A DNA stretch of 64,000 nt from Tetracentron sinense. Its lineage: Eukaryota > Streptophyta > Magnoliopsida > Trochodendrales > Trochodendraceae. Shown piece by piece: positions 23,240 to 34,162 of this stretch; the stretch's first letter is position 1; every line of letters starts with the position of its first letter. A model generated the notes under the pieces. It did not search any database. It had not been told where the DNA came from and saw only the letters and a program-made list of their open reading frames with translations. The translations under genes were made by a program, and so were the position numbers. The DNA is taken from positions 16,355,827-16,419,826 of the forward strand of contig CM026551.1 of the NCBI GenBank assembly GCA_015143295.1. Reading direction: 5' to 3'.

Positions 23240-23473
23240 TGGTGAGCAAGGAAGACGAAAGGCCTCTGCTCTGGAAAAACGGGAGATTTATCCGTTTGAG
23301 CGTTGAAGGAAAGACCAATTTTGCCCCTCTTTCTTCGAGAATAAGACGTTTCAGTCCCATTGCTCAATAGGTGATTATGTGGTTTGCAATGGTCATTCAT
23401 TCTCTTTACATTTTTATTCCTCAACTTTGGATATTGTAGTTTTGGATAAGGTAACACTGACACCCCTTCCTCT
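23240..23473. promoter_or_regulatory. Probable promoter/5' UTR of the RNA-binding protein gene
   Basis: Short upstream region between the start codon at 23,239 and the repeats that begin at 23,474. No clear TATA box was seen on the minus strand, as is frequent for plastid-protein genes. Confidence 0.3.
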
Positions 23474-23690
23474 TGCCTGAGTGGTAGGGGTGTGGCCTTC
23501 CATGGAGGAGGTCTAGGATCTCATCCCACCGAGTATGAGTGGTAGGGGTTTGGCCTTCCATGGGTTTGGCCTTCCATGGAGGAGGTCTAGGATCTCATCC
23601 CACCGAGTATGAGTGGTAGGGGTTTGGCCTTCCATGGAGGAGGTCTACGGACCCACCCGAGTATGAGTTGCAAGAGCTCCACTGCCCAAG
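23474..23690 (+). repeat. Tandem triplicated SINE head
   Basis: About three tandem copies of a unit beginning GAGTGGTAGGGGTTTGGCC (box-A-like) and running to GGTCTAGGATCTCATCCCACC (box-B-like). The middle copy carries a further internal duplication of GGTTTGGCCTTCCATGG. The internal polymerase III promoter-like block itself appears to have been multiplied. Confidence 0.6.
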
Positions 23691-23715
23691 CTAACTTCTG
23701 ACCGGCTGACTCTAC

Positions 23716-24437
23716 TTAGAGCATCTCCAACGCACTCCCTAGACGAGCTCTCCTCTACAGTAGAAAGACATATCCTATTTTAAGCACTCTAACGCACTCC
23801 CTATATGCCCTCAATACTGTAGGGAGCCAAATCCCCTCCTTACTATTATTAATTATATATATATATATTTTAAGTCTTTTCAAATCATTTGAATATGAAG
23901 TAGGGTTAGGAATCACAGTCAATTGCGATTGAACTAATAAGGGAGAGTTCAATTGCACCCACAGGCCAACACGTGTTTCTTTTAACTTCTACTAACTACA
24001 GTTAAGATTCACTAACCCTTGGGTGCAAGAGCTCCACTGCCCAAGATTTAACAATATAATCTTAGTTTTAGAAAAAAGTATTAAAAAATATTTAACTCTA
24101 TTTAATTTTTTTAAACTCTTACGATTAATTTTTTTTAATATTTATTTTTGAAAACTAAAGTTATTTTATTGAACCCCACAAGTTGTAGAAATTAAATCAA
24201 ATTTAATAAGAATTAAAAGAGACACGTGTTGGCTGGTGGGTGCAATTGAACTCTCAACAGTTGCAATAATGTTAAAATAAAAATAAATAAAAAAATGAAT
24301 ATTTAAATAGAAGTAGAGAAAAAGTAAAGAGTGTGGTTGGAGTTGTAAGGAGAAAAAGTGGCCCTCTATTTTAAGAAAACTCTCTCCTGGAGAGTAAAAG
24401 TAGAGAAATTTAAGAAATTGGGTTGGAGATGCTCTAA
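23716..24437. mobile_element. MITE with TTAGAGCATCTCCAAC ends
   Basis: The termini TTAGAGCATCTCCAAC and (rc) TTAGAGCATCTCCAACC are near-perfect inverted repeats, a family widespread in plants. Its interior is interrupted by another MITE at 23,943-24,255. The target duplication is ambiguous (TA or longer). Confidence 0.75.
23943..24255. mobile_element. Nested MITE with GAGAGTTCAATTGCACCC ends
   Basis: Inverted arms of about 42 bp (GAGAGTTCAATTGCACCCAC at both ends, then GCCAACACGTGT) enclose an AT-rich core. It lies wholly inside the 23,716-24,437 MITE, so it inserted later. The arms carry the CACGTG hexamer. Confidence 0.8.
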
Positions 24438-24540
24438 TGTAGGTAAATGATATCTCTCATAATAAAAAAAAGAAAAAAGAAGATAATGTAACACTGAGGA
24501 ATGCTAGCTGCACTCGCCCAAGTATATATACAACAACTAG

Positions 24541-24768
24541 CAGGGGCGCAGCCACATGGGTCTATAGTACTAATAGAGGGTGTAGTGTAGCCTGGGAGAG
24601 GGCTGGAGCTGGGATAATGGGCGGCTCTAGCCCCCCCCCCCCCCCCAACTTATGAGAAAAAAATATATTCCTTAAGAACATACACAAACAGGTGATAGTC
24701 AAATGAACTTGGCCTAAAAAAGGGGCCCCGAGCCCCATTGTTTGCAAGAGAATCTTGGCTCCACCCTG
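24541..24768. mobile_element. hAT-type MITE, CAGGGGCG family
   Basis: A 228-bp element from CAGGGGCGCAGCCA to (rc) CAGGGTGGAGCCA, with a perfect 8-bp target duplication ACAACTAG on both sides. It contains a C13-C15 run near 24,632. A related fragment lies at about 25,440-25,590. Confidence 0.88.
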
Positions 24769-26235
24769 ACAACTAGCGCTCTCCCTACGAGCACTCGGTC
24801 TCTAAGATGGTTAGGTAAATTAAGCAATTTACACCGTTGTTGTTAATGAATGGGCTGTGATTAGCACACCCCGCATTAGAATAGTTAATCTAATGCCATG
24901 ACCACATGTCCCTTTTAACACTCCTTTAACTATGGCTAAGCTTTAGAAAATTAAAATAAATATTATGATTTTTAAAAATCAAGCTTAGATTGCTTAACTA
25001 TATGAGTGAGTGAATCTTAATTATAGTTGATGTGAGATAAAAAAAAGAGGCATTGACCAATGAAGACTGGACAATTAGAATAGGTAGTCTACTGGGCGAT
25101 AAGTTATGTATTTCCCTTAATGAATTGAGATTATTGTGAACATCTCGAGATTTGCTCGTTAAATAAAAGTCAGCTCATATAATAGGGAACTCGTATGTGT
25201 AGAACATAGTCCCCAAATTATTAGTTTTTTCATCTGAAACTATTTGAAGAATCTAACAGGGTGCTCATCCTAAACCTTCCTAAAACAAAAACAAAAACAA
25301 AAAAATGCTAGCACCGGTAGTAATCTTCCAAAGACGCACCTGGTGGCTACATATGTCAAACATCTCTTTTTGTTTTTTTTTAATAATTTTTTTAAGGGCC
25401 AAATTCATGGGCCTTCCCAATTTATTTGTGTCCGTTTGTAAAAGAATATATTTTTTCTTAGAAGTTTAGGGGGCTAAAGCCCCATCACCTCCGCCCCTCT
25501 CACAATTAGCTATGCCCCTATTATTAGCATAGATTTTTTTTTTTTTCAAAATTTCAAGGGGGGCTTCAGCCCATGTGGCCCCCCCGTATAACAATACATA
25601 TTATTGGGCACACAAAGCAATAAACAAATTAATTCACGTGTCTTTCACGTCGTTCTTATTGCCTACTAATCAGTTATAAAAATAAGGGCATTTGATACAA
25701 CTTAAAATAAGAGTTTATTGACTTATTCTACTAAATTAAGCTCTTATTTATTTAGTAATAAGACTATTTGATAATATTTTAGTGATATCTAAATATTTTT
25801 GCCATAAGTAATTTCACCACTTATTCAATAAACAATCTAAAACTATTTTTTGAAAAAAATAATTATTTTACTTATACGGACAACACCGATTTTTGGGCCA
25901 TTCTATCATTATAAATAACTCTTAATTTTAAAAGCTTAATATATGTTGCTTGTTAATGCCGCAATGGTCTTTGTATACCAGCTTTCTCATATTCTTGGCG
26001 CCCTCTATCATGTATCATCTTCATACAATTGCAGTCTCGGAGAAAGCATCCACTGCTGGAGTCATGCTAGCCTCTCAAGCCTTTTGTGTGTAACTTCAAC
26101 CAAAATGTTCACTACTTTCACGATTGTATCCCCCTTCGACTCTTTCATCTTTAACTTCACATTTGATGATGGATCATTACATCACTTACAAACATCTCTC
26201 GAGGTTGTACTTGTATCATCATCCGTTGTACCACC
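24769..26235. other. Repeat-rich intergenic DNA
   Basis: It holds a fragment of the CCACGTGTCC repeat family (about 24,890-25,055), a fragment of the CAGGGGCG MITE family (about 25,400-25,590) and AT-rich DNA. An open frame at 25,943-26,338 runs into a MITE fragment and has no protein family features. Confidence 0.4.
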
Positions 26236-26398
26236 AAATCGAGTTCGAGCTCGGTTCGTTGAGGTAAACAAGTCGAGCCAAGCTCGGGTTAATAGTAGTG
26301 TTCACGAGTTGAGTTTGAACAAGAATAGTAAAACTTGAATTGAGCTTGAGCACCCTTATTACTTAATACTATGCAGCTCAACTCGGTTACACCTCCAG
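26236..26398. mobile_element. Short hAT-type MITE fragment
   Basis: GAGTTCGAGCTCGGTTCG and CAAGTCGAGCCAAGCTCG are followed by an end reading (rc) TGGAGGTGTAACCGAG. It resembles the right end of the 16,926 element, and the left end is missing. Confidence 0.5.
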
Positions 26399-26486
26399 TC
26401 CCATTGTTAAATAATCTAATAAAAGCTTATAGTTACAGGATATAATCAAATGGTCTTAATCTATTTCTAAATATGAAAGAGCAAAG

Positions 26487-26657
26487 AGCAGTGATAGGCG
26501 TACCTAAGATCTCAATTTGCAAACCTAAAGCTATTCTTCATTTGTCCACGCCCACATTCTTAAATACTCATCAACTATAGTGATAATTTCAAAATGGGCA
26601 TAAACCAATAAGGATCAGCCTTAAGTTTGCAAATGGAGATCCCAGATATGCTTAACT
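26487..26657. mobile_element. MITE of the GCAGTGATAGGCGTACC family, copy 1
   Basis: The left arm AGCAGTGATAGGCGTACCTA...TTTGCAAACCTAAAGC and the right arm (rc) CATATCTGGGATCTCCATTTG...AACTTAAGGC are inverted. Related copies lie at 33,222-33,303 (half) and 35,272-35,460. Confidence 0.6.
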
Positions 26658-27585
26658 ATTTTCTAAGAGCAACCAAAACCTAAACAGCGATATTTTCTTT
26701 TTTACTTTCTCTTTTCTAATTTGACTTGTGCAAAATGTTTCGTTTTGTAGTGAATAAGCAACACTGATGGTGCACGATGCTCTCTCTATCCAAAATGGTT
26801 AACATCAGCTACATATGTTGTACAAGTTACTACCAAAAAAAAAAGTCACTACCTTTAGAGGGTGGTCACCTGGTTATTTATGTAGGAGACTTGCAAAAAT
26901 ATCCCTTGCTTTAAAGTATAAACATTTATACATACATTAAAATACTAACATGCATGGACATATATACTTAAAGTGAAGACATACATACAGACCAACAGAA
27001 TTTTAAAAGTTTCATTTGGGAAAGAGGATTCAGAGCAATTACCTTAACAATGTCTACATGTTACTCCTCAAAGAAGTTAATGAACTCCTTGAAATTCTCT
27101 TCTGTTGGGTGATAGTGACCAATGTAATGGTCCTACGGCTTGAAAATTTTAGGAATTATATAGAAATCATATGTATATATCTAATGCATAACTTTTGCAT
27201 GTATGCACAATTGTGTATTTGTATGCTTTTAGGCTCTGGTGGAACTTTTAAAATTCCGGAACATTAATGTTTTGAAACAAGAGGCAAGAGTTTGAGAAGA
27301 GAGTGAAGAGGGTTTCTAATCCTTTTACTTGGTGGTATCTTGGAATTTTCGAGTTTAATTTAATTAAAAGTTTCATATCTATGAAACTTTAAAAATTCAA
27401 AATTTTTTGTGGAACTTGAAAGTTCAATATTTATAGAACTTTTGCACTTTATTGAATAATATAGTTCTACACATTAAGTAAAATTAAGCATGAAACAATG
27501 AAAGTTTTAAACATTAAAAGTTTCACCAAAAGAACAAAGTCTTAAGGAAATTGACTATCCCTTTGAAGACACATGACAAAAAATT
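26658..27585. other. Intergenic, nothing recognised
   Basis: AT-rich DNA with several short GAAACTTTT-type palindromes around 27,370-27,450. An 83-aa frame at 27,016 is not supported. Confidence 0.4.
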
Positions 27586-27790
27586 GCCTAATTTGACTTC
27601 TTTAGACTATCTAATGAGACCCTAATTAGTCAGCATTAGCCCCTTAGGATTCACTAGACCTAATTTTTTTTCTACCTTCAATTGGATGATCTAAAAATGT
27701 CCAATCGAGTTAATTTTTGCCTTGTGTCTCCCAAGAGAGCCTCCTTGACCTCCACTGATTAAAAAAAAAAAAAAAAAAAACAACTTGCAA
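27586..27790 (+). mobile_element. Fragment of the GAGTCATG repeat family
   Basis: It shares GCATTAGCCCCTTAGG...TTCACTAGACC and the GTCTCYC(GA)GAGA region with the element at 29,863-30,690. It lacks the inserted MITE of that copy and so shows the uninterrupted sequence. A poly-A run lies at 27,760-27,781. Confidence 0.5.
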
Positions 27791-28562
27791 TATATAGATA
27801 ATAGGTGTTTGGGCAAACAAAAAAAACTGACTTGTGAGTCCCCAAAGAGTGCCACGGACAAAAATAGGTCAATTGGATAATTGCACCATTCGATGAAACA
27901 AATTTTTAGCCATGGGCGACGCCCCCAAGCCTTGGAGTGTTGGAATGGAATTGTGGCTTATGGCCAAATATCGGTCCGATAGGACAGCCCACGGTCGTCT
28001 AATCAGGCCAACTCAAGCTAAGCCCAAACTCAGAAATATTTGAGTGGGCTGGCTGAGGGACCAATGACATACTTTGTGTTGATGTTTATGGTGGATTCGT
28101 GCCTAGTACAAATAAACCAGACTGGGCCCAAATTGACCTCATCCTGACCCAGCCTAGCCCAATGTGCACCCAATGAACAAAAACATGGTGTCTAATGAGG
28201 TGTGTTGTAATGAAAGAATGATGTAAGTGTACATTCATTATGTGATTTAATTCATTTATTATAACAATCTACATGGAGGAATTGACTTCCCAACCAACTC
28301 ATTCACGTGGGTGTGTTGACTTGTGAATGAAAATAAAATAATATCTTCCCACAATTTTAGCTCAATCTAATCTGTAGATTAGTACTAATCACATGGGCTT
28401 TAATATAAGATACTGTTGGTGCTCGTCCTTGGGTTGTTGTTTGTCTCAGATTTTTTTTTCTTTGGTGCTTGTTTGAGAAATGAATGACTGAGGAGACGAT
28501 CTTACGTTGTAGAGGTATATGATGCGGGACCTACCAAATTCCAAATCTTAATAACCCAGTCA
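27791..28562. other. Intergenic, weak hAT-like GC-rich traces
   Basis: Around 27,960-28,170 there are GGGCTGGCTG and CAGCCTAGCCCAA motifs like those of the hAT-type MITEs, without ends. No gene was seen. Confidence 0.3.
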
Positions 28563-28757
28563 TGGCCCATAGCTCAGATGGTTAGTGTGCCCCTCTCACA
28601 AGAGGGTACCACAGAGATCTTGTGCTCGGAAAGGAATATATCCATCGGTGATGTGATAAATAAAAGTCTACTCAACATTACTAACTTATTAAGTTTTAGA
28701 TAAATTATGACATGCACCAAGTCAATGATAAAAGATAAGGAAAGAGAAAAAAAAATA
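28563..28757 (+). mobile_element. tRNA-derived SINE
   Basis: Box A TAGCTCAGATGGTTAGTGTG at about 28,571 and a box-B-like AGATCTTGTGCTCGG at about 28,615, with an A9 tail at 28,747. The tRNA-like head does not fold into a full cloverleaf, so this is a SINE rather than a tRNA gene. Confidence 0.6.
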
Positions 28758-28852
28758 ATCACAAATCGAATTGCTACGATTACGGAATCCAGTCTACTTT
28801 GAGGTCAGAGATGCCAATTTTGGTCCAACGGCAATTTAATAAGAAAATTTCT

Positions 28853-29057
28853 AGGGAGACCCGGTCCTTTAAATTTGGGCCGGACTAGGTTAGATGACGA
28901 AAGAGTTCGTGTCTTGGTGGTGCATGTCTTTGGGCAGCGCTAGGGCATCCAAACAAACTACTAGGGTTTTGATGGATGCCCTAGCACCACCTGGGGACAT
29001 TCGCCATGACAATTCGTGGTGTCATATGGTGGCCGTAATATAATTGGGCCAGGTCTC
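28853..29057. mobile_element. MITE with AGGGAGACC ends and internal hairpin
   Basis: The ends AGGGAGACCCGGTCC and (rc) AGAGAGACCTGGCCC are inverted. Inside, GCTAGGGCATCCA (about 28,949) pairs with TGGATGCCCTAGC (about 28,973). No gene. Confidence 0.55.
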
Positions 29058-29169
29058 TCTATCATTTCTCATTGGATAAGTAGTAGCACTTGAAACTCTC
29101 ATTAGTGGTGAATACAATTCCACCTCAATGCTAGCCATTCAATGTGGGAATAACAACATGGGGACATAT

Positions 29170-29363
29170 TTGAGAATGCTAGCCTCAGTTTTTACCTTTG
29201 TGACTTTCTCTACAGGCTAACAAGTGTCCTAATCACTTTTCCAACCAGCCGTAACTAAGAAAGACAGAGGTATGAATGTTGAAGCTTGTGCCGGAGAAAA
29301 GTGAGGACACTTGTTAATCTTGTAAAAAAAAGTGAGGAAGAAAGAAACTGTGGTTAGCATTCC
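29170..29363. mobile_element. MITE with GAGAATGCTAGCC ends
   Basis: The left arm GAGAATGCTAGCCTCAGTTT and the right arm (rc) GGGAATGCTAACCACAGTTT continue to ACAAGTGTCCT on both sides, giving arms of about 70 bp around a short centre. Confidence 0.7.
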
Positions 29364-29862
29364 CTAATTTATTTTATATCATTACTTTTACACATTTATT
29401 TGCAACCAAAGGATTCATGCACTAGGAAAAGTGTAGACAATTCAATCCAAACCACCCTTTGACTGTTCTTCCATTTTCTTACAACTTCCAAACGAATTTT
29501 CTTTTTTGGAGGTCCCTCCACCTTGCCTCATAACTGGTGTTTTTTACATTCTATGTATGAGTTTTACAAAAAATAAAAAAAAGGAAGATAATGTGACCCT
29601 AGAATAGAAGGGAAGGAAGTGAGTATGTCAGTACTGTTAGCTCTCCTGGGATTAATTCTAAAGGCCACATTTCATCAATGGTGGCCATTCCTTATCCCAT
29701 CTTTTAGGTCTTCTCTTCCCTTGAATCCCACCCCTGCTTAGCCAGTGATTTGTTGCTTTTCAAAACCCCGATTAAGTGAACTAAAAACATAAGCATCCTA
29801 GTCCTGAGTGGATTTGATGTCAGCATTGCTCATCACAAACTCAAACTATATATATAGGGAGA
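29364..29862. other. Intergenic, nothing recognised
   Basis: No gene or repeat end seen apart from a TATATATA stretch at the right edge where the next element sits. Confidence 0.4.
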
Positions 29863-30670
29863 GGTACTAATGAGTCATGCTCATTGAAGCTTGTAAATGA
29901 GCTGTCTCTCTAGAAAGATAACACGTGGTATACTTTTTTTTTTTTTTGAATCCGAATGTTGAATGTTAAATTGGGTCCATTGGAGACACAGTGTCAAAAA
30001 ATAAGTCCGATCAGACATGTTTAGGATGTCCGGTTAGACCCTAATTTGCAGCATTAACCCCTTAGGGTGTGTTCGTTTGAAGGGATTGTGAGGGAAAGTA
30101 TGTTAAAGTAGGACAAAACCCCACTATCACCGTGTTCGGTTTGAAGGATTTTGAGGGAAAAACTTCATTTTCCTCTACAGTGATTGATTTTCTCTCACTT
30201 TCACCCAAATCATATTATTTTAAAATAAAGGAATTGTGAAAGAAAAGTGATAAAAACTTTATTATTCCAAATCTACCACTTTGTATTGTTATATTCCTAA
30301 AGAGAGCAATGGGTAATTTTGAAAAAGTTTATACTTTCCCATAATACTTTTCGCTCAAACCAAATATATAAGAGAAATTACACAATTCTTTTACTTTACT
30401 TTACTTCACTTTATTTTCTCTCACCTATTTACTCATCAATCGAACACACCCTTAAGGTTCACTAGACCCTACTTAGGATATAGAAATGAGTGATCTTTCC
30501 TTCTTCAATCAAACGTTCGATCTATAAATATTCGATCGAGCTAATTTTTTGCCACGTGTCTCTCGAGAAACCCGTCGTAATATCTCACAGTCAAATTTTG
30601 AAACAACTTGTCACATTATTAGAGACCGCTCATTACAAGCTTCAATGAGATGCATGACTCATTAGAATGC

Positions 30671-30690
<20 letters not shown>
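29863..30690. mobile_element. DNA transposon relic of the GAGTCATG family
   Basis: Inverted ends CTAATGAGTCATGCTCATTG and (rc) CTAATGAGTCATGCATCTCA continue into GAAGCTTGTAA on both sides. The element sits between TATATA and CTCTATATATATA tracts, so it may prefer microsatellites. It has no transposase frame and contains a Harbinger-like MITE at 30,065-30,451. Related copies occur at 27,586 and 47,380. Confidence 0.6.
30065..30451. mobile_element. PIF/Harbinger-like (Tourist) MITE, nested
   Basis: A 387-bp element from GGGTGTGTTCG to CGAACACACCC, flanked by TTA on both sides (30,062-30,064 and 30,452-30,454), the classical Tourist/PIF signature. The related copy at 27,586 has the unfilled site CCCCTTAGGATTCACTAG. 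Confidence 0.88.
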
Positions 30691-30707
<17 letters not shown>

Positions 30708-30854
30708 AAAGGTGGTGTCATGTTAGCAGTGGGGTCAAACTTTGTAAAATCCTATGACATGAATTAGATTCTTTGGATTATAATTTCTTGTTATCGGTCC
30801 CAAATAGTGGAGCTAAGGCACTGACATACAAGAATATTTCTAAATTGAATGTCG

Positions 30855-31250
30855 GGAAATTTCTAATATGCCTTGTTCTAGGTTAAGGGATTGAATTTGT
30901 AGCAATAGCATTGCTGAATCTGGCGCTCTTGTAGACGGGCTCTTGTTGTGTAAGAACCTTGGAATTAGCAACATGGAAATAGAATCTGACTCTAAAGTTT
31001 TAGTTGACAGGTGGAATGGGTTATCTTCTAACTCGTGGAAGACTTGGTATTGGGATAACAAGATAAAACTTCTCATTCAAGCAAGCTTATCTTTCAAGCA
31101 TATCTATCGCGAAACAAATTCTATAGCTGATGGATTGGCTAATATTGATTGCGGCCCCATGGCTTCTACTTCTTTTTTCCTTTATTTCCTAGTTTGAAAT
31201 GTTGTAAAATGAGCATTTTATAGCAAACAATTCTATTATTTTATTTTATG
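30855..31250 (+). pseudogene. LINE RNase H-domain remnant
   Basis: The plus-strand frame 30,943-31,197 gives LCKNLGISNMEIESDSKVLV...FKHIYRETNSIADGLANI, the RNase H-like fold found at the 3' end of plant non-LTR elements and related proteins. The catalytic D of ESDS and the final D of IADGLA are visible. Only the last third of the domain survives; the upstream part is out of frame. Confidence 0.7.
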
Positions 31251-33221
31251 TTTGAGGTAATTTTTTGAAAATTTATTTCAGATTTTTTTTCTTTTTCGCA
31301 AGGTTTTCTCCTCCGGACAAGCAAAGCCTTAGTTATAGCCAAGCAGGTAGTGTGGGTGGGGCAATGGTAGGGTCGGGTGGAGAAGAAAGGTTGTTGTAAA
31401 GGTGTCATCAGCATGGAGCATAGAAGAGGCCTGTCTATATCATTAGATAAGGATTAGTAAAACTAAATGATATATATCATGACTTAGTAATTCGAATAAA
31501 GTGAGACCTCACTTTATAAGGTGTACTTACGATGACTCATTTATTATATTATTAATATAATTTAAATACAAAGACGAGTTGTGCTTCACGCCGAAAAAGC
31601 GAAGTTCCCCTTTTTACCTACATTTTTTTTTTGTGTAATTCCATGATTGCCACCGTCATAGCTAAAAAGGGAAGCTTCGCTATTCCCGCCTCAAAATTAT
31701 TAGGTCCATTATTTTTGTGAGCCTTATAAAGTTCAGCACTTTACAAGTTTTGTTATTTGATAATATATATTTTCTTTTGAGAACTAGAGGAATGATGCTT
31801 TTTCATCTCTTGGTTGCAGGTCCCCTAAGAATTCAAATGTAACAAAATATATAAATAATTATAAATCTCATAAAAAATAGTAAGACTTGAAATCTCATGA
31901 TAGTAAGAAATAATTTTGTTAGAAAACTTGACAAAATGACTCAAATTTTTTAACAACTATCATGACAAAATGCTAAGTGTCAAGCTTTGAATATCTCAAC
32001 AAAAAATGAACCCTTATTATTATTGAAGGAACAAGTTATATATAGTTGCTTTGTCTTATTGTATCCCTTCCAGGATATCAAATTCCGTGGAGTGTAGTAG
32101 ATATGTCACTCCCTAACTTGGGCAAATATGAACATACCACGTAGGGTTGCAACCCACTGGATACCCAAAAAGAATAAATGAACCGGAGAAATTCTAGCCC
32201 CATACGCCAAACTTCCAAACTCCGGGTATGATAGCTGACACAAGTAATTGATACAACAACTAGAGTTTGATAGTTTGCGTCTAAAGCCAGCACTCAATGG
32301 ACAAAGCAAAAGCGAAACAAGAGACAGATATTAAAAAGCATTGAATAATGGATAACATATTCTGCTATAATAATGAAACGAGAGAGAGACAGAGAGAGAG
32401 AGATATGGCCATTGCACCATATGAAGAAGCTCAATACGTCCAACTTATCAAGAGTCTTGCTTTGCTTTGTGTGGACCACCACTGTCCACCATTACCAAAC
32501 AAATACCAAAATCACACCACCACTGCCCACCGTTACCAAACAAATACCAAAATCAAAGTGAATTATATAATTTCTAATTATTTTTGTAAAAGGTATTTTT
32601 GTTATTTTGGAAAAAAATAAAAATAATTTGAAAAACTCTCTCTCAATCTTAATAGATCTTGTAAGCCTTATGGGTGTAAATTTGAGAGCTTACAATAGTT
32701 TTCACAGCCTTAAAGAGTTATAAGCAATTATACTTCACAAAAATCGCTCACTAGAGAGATTATGAAATGACTGATCATTTTAATAATCAATCATTATTTA
32801 ATCGCTTATAATGAGTCGAACCAAATGCTATAATTAGCAGGACATAATTCGGATATAAATGATCACTGATTATTTTTATAATTAGTTATTATTTAACAGC
32901 TTATGATGAGTTGAACCAGATGCTATTTACAGGACATACTTCGAATATAAATGATTAAGCCTCAAATAAGTGCTTATGATATCCAAACCAAACATGACTA
33001 TAATTTTTTAGCATTAATTTCTAGGATTACACATTGGATATTTTATGGATATACATTTCCTTCATTGTGCCTGGTTATATGCCAAGTTGACATGTGTCTA
33101 ATGGTCAGTTAGTTGCATCATGGCAATACCTGTCTCATTAATCATAATTTTTCAGCATTAATCACTAGGATTACACATGGGTCTTCTATCGTTACGTTTC
33201 ATACGATAATATCCGATTGAG
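31251..33221. other. Repeat-like intergenic DNA
   Basis: At 31,590-31,700 GCGAAGTTCCCCTTTTT and AAAAAGGGAAGCTTCGC form an imperfect inverted pair, a possible small MITE. At 32,100-32,300 is a GC-richer segment with overlapping minus-strand frames that looks like retroelement non-coding DNA. At 32,775-32,975 is a tandem pair of about 105 bp (ATGAGTYGAACCARATGCTAT). No host gene. Confidence 0.35.
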
Positions 33222-33303
33222 CAGTGATAGGGGGGCATGGACCAATGAGGTCCAACCTTAGTTTTGCAAGTAGATATCTCAGGTACGTTAACTATTTCCC
33301 TAT
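33222..33303. mobile_element. Half copy of the GCAGTGATAGG MITE family
   Basis: GCAGTGATAGGGGGGCATGG is followed by ACCAATGAGGTCCAACCTTAG and AGGTACGTTAACTATT, matching the right half of the 35,272-35,460 element. Confidence 0.5.
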
Positions 33304-33951
33304 GCCAAAGCATTAACCTAGAGCACTGTAAGGTTTTTAGTTCGATTGATAGAAGGTGACATGTAGATATTCTTAAAAATCGGACTTAACTGTTGAGGAA
33401 ATGGAGTCAGTAGGTGTACAACCTTGTTGTAATGGAACTAATCCGGCTCTATGAAGTCCTGAAAGTGGAGTGGAGGGCATTTTTTTTTCCTTAAGACTTA
33501 AGAGCTAAGGGTTAAGTCGGGTATAATATTCCAAAGTCCTCTTACTTGAGGGTCGGACTTGATAGGGTATAATAATAATTTTGACCAATCCCACTAATCT
33601 AAATACCTAAAACAAGAAAAAGAAAATTTCCACCAAGTTAACAAGTGGCATAAGAACCCAATTAAATCATATGACATGACTTAATAATAAAAATTAAATT
33701 CTTGTTATTCTATAGAACCTGACCTCACCATAGCCTTAGCCCTTGGTAAGGCTTAGGCCTAGTCCGTGGGTTAGGTCCTTGCCCTTATAATTGAAGGCCA
33801 AGCCTGACCCTAACCATAACCTGACCATCAGCAACCCTATACCACAGAGGATCTCAAAGTTTTTATAACTCTCGACATTTCATTTCTTTTACCTTGATTT
33901 AAGGGGAAGGCGAGACTTAGAGTTTCAAATTAGGATCATAATAATTTAAGA
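33304..33951. other. Intergenic, hAT-like fragment
   Basis: Around 33,720-33,840 there are CCTTAGCCC and GGCTTAGGCCTAG words followed by AGCAACCCTA, resembling a worn TAGGGTTG-type MITE end. No gene. Confidence 0.3.
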
Positions 33952-34162
33952 AAAGTGATTAAAAACTCTCGATAGTACCTACTATTAAGAGCTGACCGTT
34001 GGATTGAACATCCAATGGCACCATGTTCACACATGCTTTAAATGGTGGGCCTCACTTACTGCTTTGATACAATTGAATTTTCAATCTCACGGTCCAATTC
34101 TCTATAATATGTTTTGCCCAACTCTCAATAATATGTATTATCGAGAGTTTTTAATCACTTTC
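33952..34162. mobile_element. MITE with AAAGTGATTAAAAACTCTCG ends
   Basis: The terminal inverted repeats are nearly perfect over about 24 bp (AAAGTGATTAAAAACTCTCG at both ends). The element is 211 bp. A diverged copy lies at 36,071-36,234. Confidence 0.8.

Noticed and set aside
25943-26338. 131-codon plus-strand open frame
   Set aside because: No family features; its 3' third is the repeat sequence of a hAT-type MITE fragment.
28563-28640. Possible functional tRNA gene
   Set aside because: A tRNA-like head is present, but the acceptor and anticodon stems do not pair properly and a long A-tailed body follows, as in a SINE.
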